A stretch of DNA of 64,000 nt from Mycolicibacterium duvalii (lineage in GTDB: Bacteria; Actinomycetota; Actinomycetes; Mycobacteriales; Mycobacteriaceae). Shown here in pieces: positions 63,692 to 64,000 of the stretch; position 1 is the stretch's first letter, and every line of letters starts with the position of its first letter. Made by a program: the position numbers and the translations under genes. The stretch covers positions 3,720,001-3,784,000 of the forward strand of contig NZ_AP022563.1 in the NCBI RefSeq assembly GCF_010726645.1, in the 5' to 3' direction. The notes beneath the pieces were generated by a model. That model made no database searches, was not told the origin of the DNA, and saw only the letters and a list, made by a program, of their open reading frames with translations.

Positions 63692-64000
63692 CTACCGTGT
63701 GGCGCCGTTGATCGCGGGTGCGTCGATCATGCCGCGTTCGACGCCCCACATCGTCGCGATGGTGCGGTATTCGCCGGTTTCCATCAGGTGTTCGAGCGCC
63801 AGCCGCAGCGATTCGGCCAGTGCCGAGCCTTTGCGCACGGGCCAGCCGTACGGTGCGGAGTCGAACACGTCGCCGGCGGGCACCAGCTCGCCGCGGCTGA
63901 GCTTGATCGCGAAACCCGTGACCGGGGAGTCGGCCGACATCGCGTCGATCTCGCCGGCGATCAGCGCCGCGGTGACCTCATCCTGGCTGGCGTAGACCAC
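63692..64000 (-). CDS. ABC-type amino-acid-binding protein, C-terminal part (cut by the right edge)
   Basis: About 102 codons are visible, ending at 63692. The text SQDEVTAALIAGEIDAMSADSPVTGFAI and a closing VRKGSALAESLRLALEHLMETGEYRTIATMWGV are the C-terminal lobe of a periplasmic-type solute-binding protein (SBP family 3, polar amino acids). The signal peptide and first lobe lie outside the window. The Met at 64000 is internal, not the start. Confidence 0.85.
   Translation of the reverse strand: MVYASQDEVTAALIAGEIDAMSADSPVTGFAIKLSRGELVPAGDVFDSAPYGWPVRKGSALAESLRLALEHLMETGEYRTIATMWGVERGMIDAPAINGATR

Noticed and set aside
1-64000. CRISPR arrays, rRNA genes, transposases or integrases
   Set aside because: No regular spaced repeats, rRNA signatures or recombinase motifs were found in the window.

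Overview
The window looks like a chromosome segment of a rapidly growing mycobacterium (Mycolicibacterium-type). The supporting features are high GC content, a PonA2-type penicillin-binding protein with a PASTA domain and poly-proline tail, an LpqH-family lipoprotein, a WS/DGAT acyltransferase, an MMPL transporter, a PE-PPE-domain hydrolase, a mycothiol-dependent isomerase-type enzyme, and the DUF1206, DUF5994 and DUF6480 families. Species cannot be fixed from the sequence alone.

Positions 1-22154 hold one unbroken minus-strand block of eight large genes that looks like an anti-phage defence island. In transcription order they are: a DUF6361 protein, a phospholipase-D-like nuclease, a SNF2-like helicase, a DrmD-like SNF2 helicase, a very large DrmMI/PglX-like adenine methyltransferase, a 245-residue protein with a helix-hairpin-helix/GPD glycosylase look, a 2103-residue helicase + DUF1998 + C-terminal nuclease-like fusion (DrmA/DrmB or DruE-like), and a UvrD-like SF1 helicase with a RelE-like N-terminus that runs off the left edge. 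The first three genes overlap one another, and so nearly do the last five. A 161-bp gap separates the two groups. The combination resembles class 1 DISARM but with DrmA and DrmB fused and extra parts added. I do not recognise it as a named system, and it is the main discovery candidate here.

Positions 22473-40748 are ordinary mycobacterial genes: an S15/CocE-like secreted hydrolase, the penicillin-binding protein, a lipoprotein and a DUF1023-type hydrolase, an alpha/beta hydrolase with an LpqH-family lipoprotein, a DUF1206 membrane protein, a DsbA-like oxidoreductase with a mycothiol-dependent isomerase-family enzyme, a VanW protein, a class C beta-lactamase-like esterase, a Ser/Thr kinase, a WS/DGAT acyltransferase and a pyruvate-oxidase-like ThDP enzyme.

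Positions 40745-51100 form a complete selenocysteine locus. A three-subunit formate dehydrogenase (NrfD-like anchor, Fe-S subunit, catalytic subunit) has an in-frame UGA at codon 193 of the catalytic chain, followed by a bacterial SECIS hairpin with a GGUCU loop. Next to it lie a TerC protein, selB, selA, tRNA-Sec (anticodon UCA) and selD. Client and all dedicated Sec factors therefore sit within about 10 kb.

Positions 51265-64000 carry an acyl-activating enzyme convergent with a fatty acid desaturase, a cold shock protein with a strong terminator, a DUF5994 pair, a second copy of the S15-like hydrolase, an MMPL transporter, a PE-PPE hydrolase with Glu/Ala repeats, a small stress-type cluster (CsbD-like, coiled-coil 'IF2 family', DUF6480) and the C-terminus of an ABC-type solute-binding protein. 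A 620-bp AT-richer gap at 61525-62145 has no convincing gene.
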